Of a stretch of DNA of 64,000 nucleotides, positions 63,401-64,000 are shown one piece after another. Position 1 is the stretch's first letter, and every line of letters begins with the position of its first letter. The translations under genes and the position numbers were made by a program. The stretch lies in the NCBI RefSeq assembly GCF_015207875.1, contig NZ_JADEVZ010000013.1:24116-88115 (forward strand), given 5' to 3'. Below the pieces are notes generated by a model. It had not been told where the DNA came from. It made no database searches and saw only the letters and a list, made by a program, of their open reading frames with translations. The stretch comes from Dolichospermum sp. LEGE 00240 (lineage in GTDB: Bacteria; Cyanobacteriota; Cyanobacteriia; Cyanobacteriales; Nostocaceae).

Positions 63401-63884
63401 CCCTTTTGATCCTCGGTGTACAGAATGGTTAGTCGAAATCCCCGTCGCCGTCTCTTGGGCTGACTTACCCGGTGCTGATGAAATAGAAGTTTCCCAGTTT
63501 TCCGTCCTAGCGCAACTGGATTTTGTCATGCAAGTTCAAAATCATTACGTTACCCATAACACCTCAGCCACCCTAGAACTCCGTTCCGAGGAAGTTGAAC
63601 TATTGGGAACACGCATCTATGAAGCCATTCAAAATGACGAAGGATATATTTCCGCCGCATTATTAGCCCGATTCGACGACTTGCAATCCTTCCCCCGTCT
63701 CCCCTTTGAACCCATAGACAAAGCCACATATCAACGCTTATCGAAAGAAGTCAAAGCCAGACGGAAAACAGATGATTTCTGTGGAGTCCTAAGTCGTTAC
63801 GATTTGGGAGAATTATCAGAAGCAGGCCCTAGCGGTTGTGACTCAGATAAATGTATGTTCCCAGAACAGCCACCCACATCATAA
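60402..63884 (+). CDS. nrdJ: Adenosylcobalamin-dependent ribonucleoside-triphosphate reductase with intein
   Basis: Class II ribonucleotide reductase precursor of 1160 aa; without the intein 766 aa, the size of monomeric NrdJ. N-terminal extein: GRWMWVGGTDW, YNCTSTNL with the first redox Cys, GCGTGAIIEP, and VAGNIRR just before the intein. C-terminal extein: SAGMRQFVSEDEQGA, FGLNPCGEIIG with the thiyl-radical Cys, TVQPAGTKSLLTGASPG, and the tail pair CDSDKC that re-reduces the active site. It makes dNTPs using B12 and needs no oxygen-dependent radical. The intein (61227-62408) must be spliced out for activity. Confidence 0.95.
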   Translation: MVRELERQRQGATFPESAPAANPVFFRTYSRRTEAGLRETWDQVCDRTLRGLVELGKLTREEAAILDKMQRNMKSLPSGRWMWVGGTDWLAKPKNFSGAYNCTSTNLVDWSAFGLMMDLAMMGCGTGAIIEPKYINQLPPIRNRLNITIKGEIGSTPQAQRREFTQTHIEANTAIIHVGDSREGWVKSYQTLLELSTDERFTGDVQVIVDISDVRQSGETLKGFGGMANPVKLPGLYQRCASILNKAIGRQLNSVECCLLIDEAAVTIVAGNIRRCLPEDALVHTESGLVPIAKVRVGDRVLTSKGFYPVTNFFIQGEQSLCRIQTQDGSFECTADHKVAVFTDVYGNYKMVKAQDLQSGDRLIFVPQTIPGTPTELPEFRGKVEGKTKKITVPALTPDVAYFIGYLQGDGSVSSDGLRVRFRVHENDPNILDRLIAVGNEFGLETHTIRTPEQCKTKAYELQFNSAALNQYLGLFKQPFQPLNIPDCILLGTADIRQAYLAGLADADGCHSQGVLVASVHQRFLQQIQALYASLGITTRMCSSIRKRTGKWEGELVTVGAAAYQSIENCFEKYSLQFPNQKRQTPKSFKDHGFPTTMVRPIINSYQYGWSNNQEQMILPTLKKYLPDATELVPVKVLGVEMNVRTAQTYDIEVANIHEFVCEGILVSNSAGMRQFVSEDEQGATAKDNLWQQDSEGNWRIDPERDSLRMANHTRVFHRKPTLEESIAAVQKQYYSGEGAIQWAGEAVARANIDLLNTPELKKEFLQAYEQGKAKFWIKEYYPEIDADELEHRIGRFGLNPCGEIIGSNFHCNLAEVHLNQLDPDNYKEQEEAFTAGALSVVALLNHQFLEPRYQYSRELDPIVGVSFTGLFDFFVHAFGTDWLRWWEAGRPETPEGLIFKRGEQKYLNFWKDVVHKVVWEYCDRHQIKRPNRCTTVQPAGTKSLLTGASPGWHPPKAQRFIRRITFRKNDPVALACIDYGYNVIPSQSDKDENGNLLNDPFDPRCTEWLVEIPVAVSWADLPGADEIEVSQFSVLAQLDFVMQVQNHYVTHNTSATLELRSEEVELLGTRIYEAIQNDEGYISAALLARFDDLQSFPRLPFEPIDKATYQRLSKEVKARRKTDDFCGVLSRYDLGELSEAGPSGCDSDKCMFPEQPPTS
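61227..62408 (+). other. Intein in NrdJ with LAGLIDADG endonuclease
   Basis: Residues 276-669 of the precursor (394 aa). Starts with Cys (block A CLPEDALVHTESGLVPIAKVRVGDRVL-type), block B FECTADHKVAVF, endonuclease motifs YFIGYLQGDGSV and YLAGLADADG, block F TYDIEVANIHEFVCEGIL, block G LVSN followed by extein Ser. Extein junction NIRR/SAGMRQF is a known conserved site in class II RNR. The residue before the terminal Asn is Ser, not the usual His, so splicing may use a variant Asn-cyclisation step. Both LAGLIDADG motifs keep their Asp, so homing activity is possible. Confidence 0.93.
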
Positions 63885-64000
63885 AATCTCTTTTCGTCAT
63901 ACCATTGCTCAAAGCCCCCCTTTTTAGTCAAAGAGAGTTCCAATCTCTAAAAACAGTACTTAACCGCAAATCCTGTTCCCCTCCTCGCTTGCGGGGAGGG
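63885..64000. other. Spacer after nrdJ, up to the window edge
   Basis: No gene. A GC-rich CCCCTCCTCGCTTGCGGGGAGGG palindrome (63977-64000) lies at the edge and may be a terminator or repeat; it is similar to the one after recQ (~43641). Confidence 0.45.

Noticed and set aside
63344..63529. Minus-strand ORFs inside nrdJ, recQ, murA and the P-type ATPase
   Set aside because: They are antisense frames of strongly conserved genes, with low-complexity Ser/Arg-rich translations.

Overview
The window is chromosomal DNA of a filamentous, probably heterocystous (Nostocales) cyanobacterium. The reasons are the very frequent GCGATCGC (HIP1) octamer, the SphS/SphR/PhoU phosphate cluster, SLH-OprB porins, baeRF, DUF3352 and DUF2256 proteins, and the dense small repeats typical of Nostoc/Anabaena genomes (SDR-like 24-mers, heptamer tandem repeats, palindromic GGGCGCAG-type repeats). 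Most genes are housekeeping genes in ones and twos, separated by 200-850 bp spacers full of repeats.

Layout. 1-2.5 kb: start of lipA, a mobile repeat, tRNA-Pro(CGG), then the remains of a type V-K CRISPR-associated transposon (CAST): a left-end-like array of TnsB-type sites beginning 10 bp after the tRNA, a solitary CRISPR half-repeat with a 17-nt guide matching that tRNA gene, and a truncated tniQ. 2.6-13.5 kb: transglutaminase-like protein, Ca-type P-ATPase, recF, a VapBC-like toxin-antitoxin pair, MgtC, and a divergent PEP-synthase-like protein. 13.6-17.5 kb: a single-chain type IIG restriction-modification enzyme. 17.5-25.3 kb: baeRF protein, aroK, LapA-like protein, ubiX, and an RNB (RNase II/R) protein with altered active-site acids. 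26-31 kb: SLH porin and the phoU-sphS-sphR phosphate-sensing cluster. 31-40 kb: pentapeptide protein, M15-like peptidase, phosphorothioation-associated methyltransferase with an internal duplication, ribD, mreD without mreBC, pyrD. 40-50 kb: DUF2256, asparaginase, recQ, cbiMQO cobalt/nickel ECF transporter, an oxidoreductase, and murA with an apparent ATT start. 50-55 kb: tRNA-Leu, tRNA-Arg, an M23 peptidase stump, hrcA, rhodanese, and an Rpn-type nuclease. 55-64 kb: DUF3352, cysE, a PNPOx-like protein, a small gene split by a mobile element, and the B12-dependent ribonucleotide reductase nrdJ carrying a LAGLIDADG intein.

Two mobile stories stand out. First, the CAST relic keeps tRNA target, GTA PAM, 62-bp spacing, transposon end and homing guide in one 260-bp stretch, so how the element got here can be read directly. 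Second, a 330-333 bp ORF-less element occurs three times (549-878, 50234-50563, 59497-59829). It lies 3' of TTAT, ends in hairpins, and makes no target duplication, as expected of an IS200/IS605-derived element. Removing the third copy exactly restores a 118-aa reading frame, and one hairpin shows compensatory base changes between copies.
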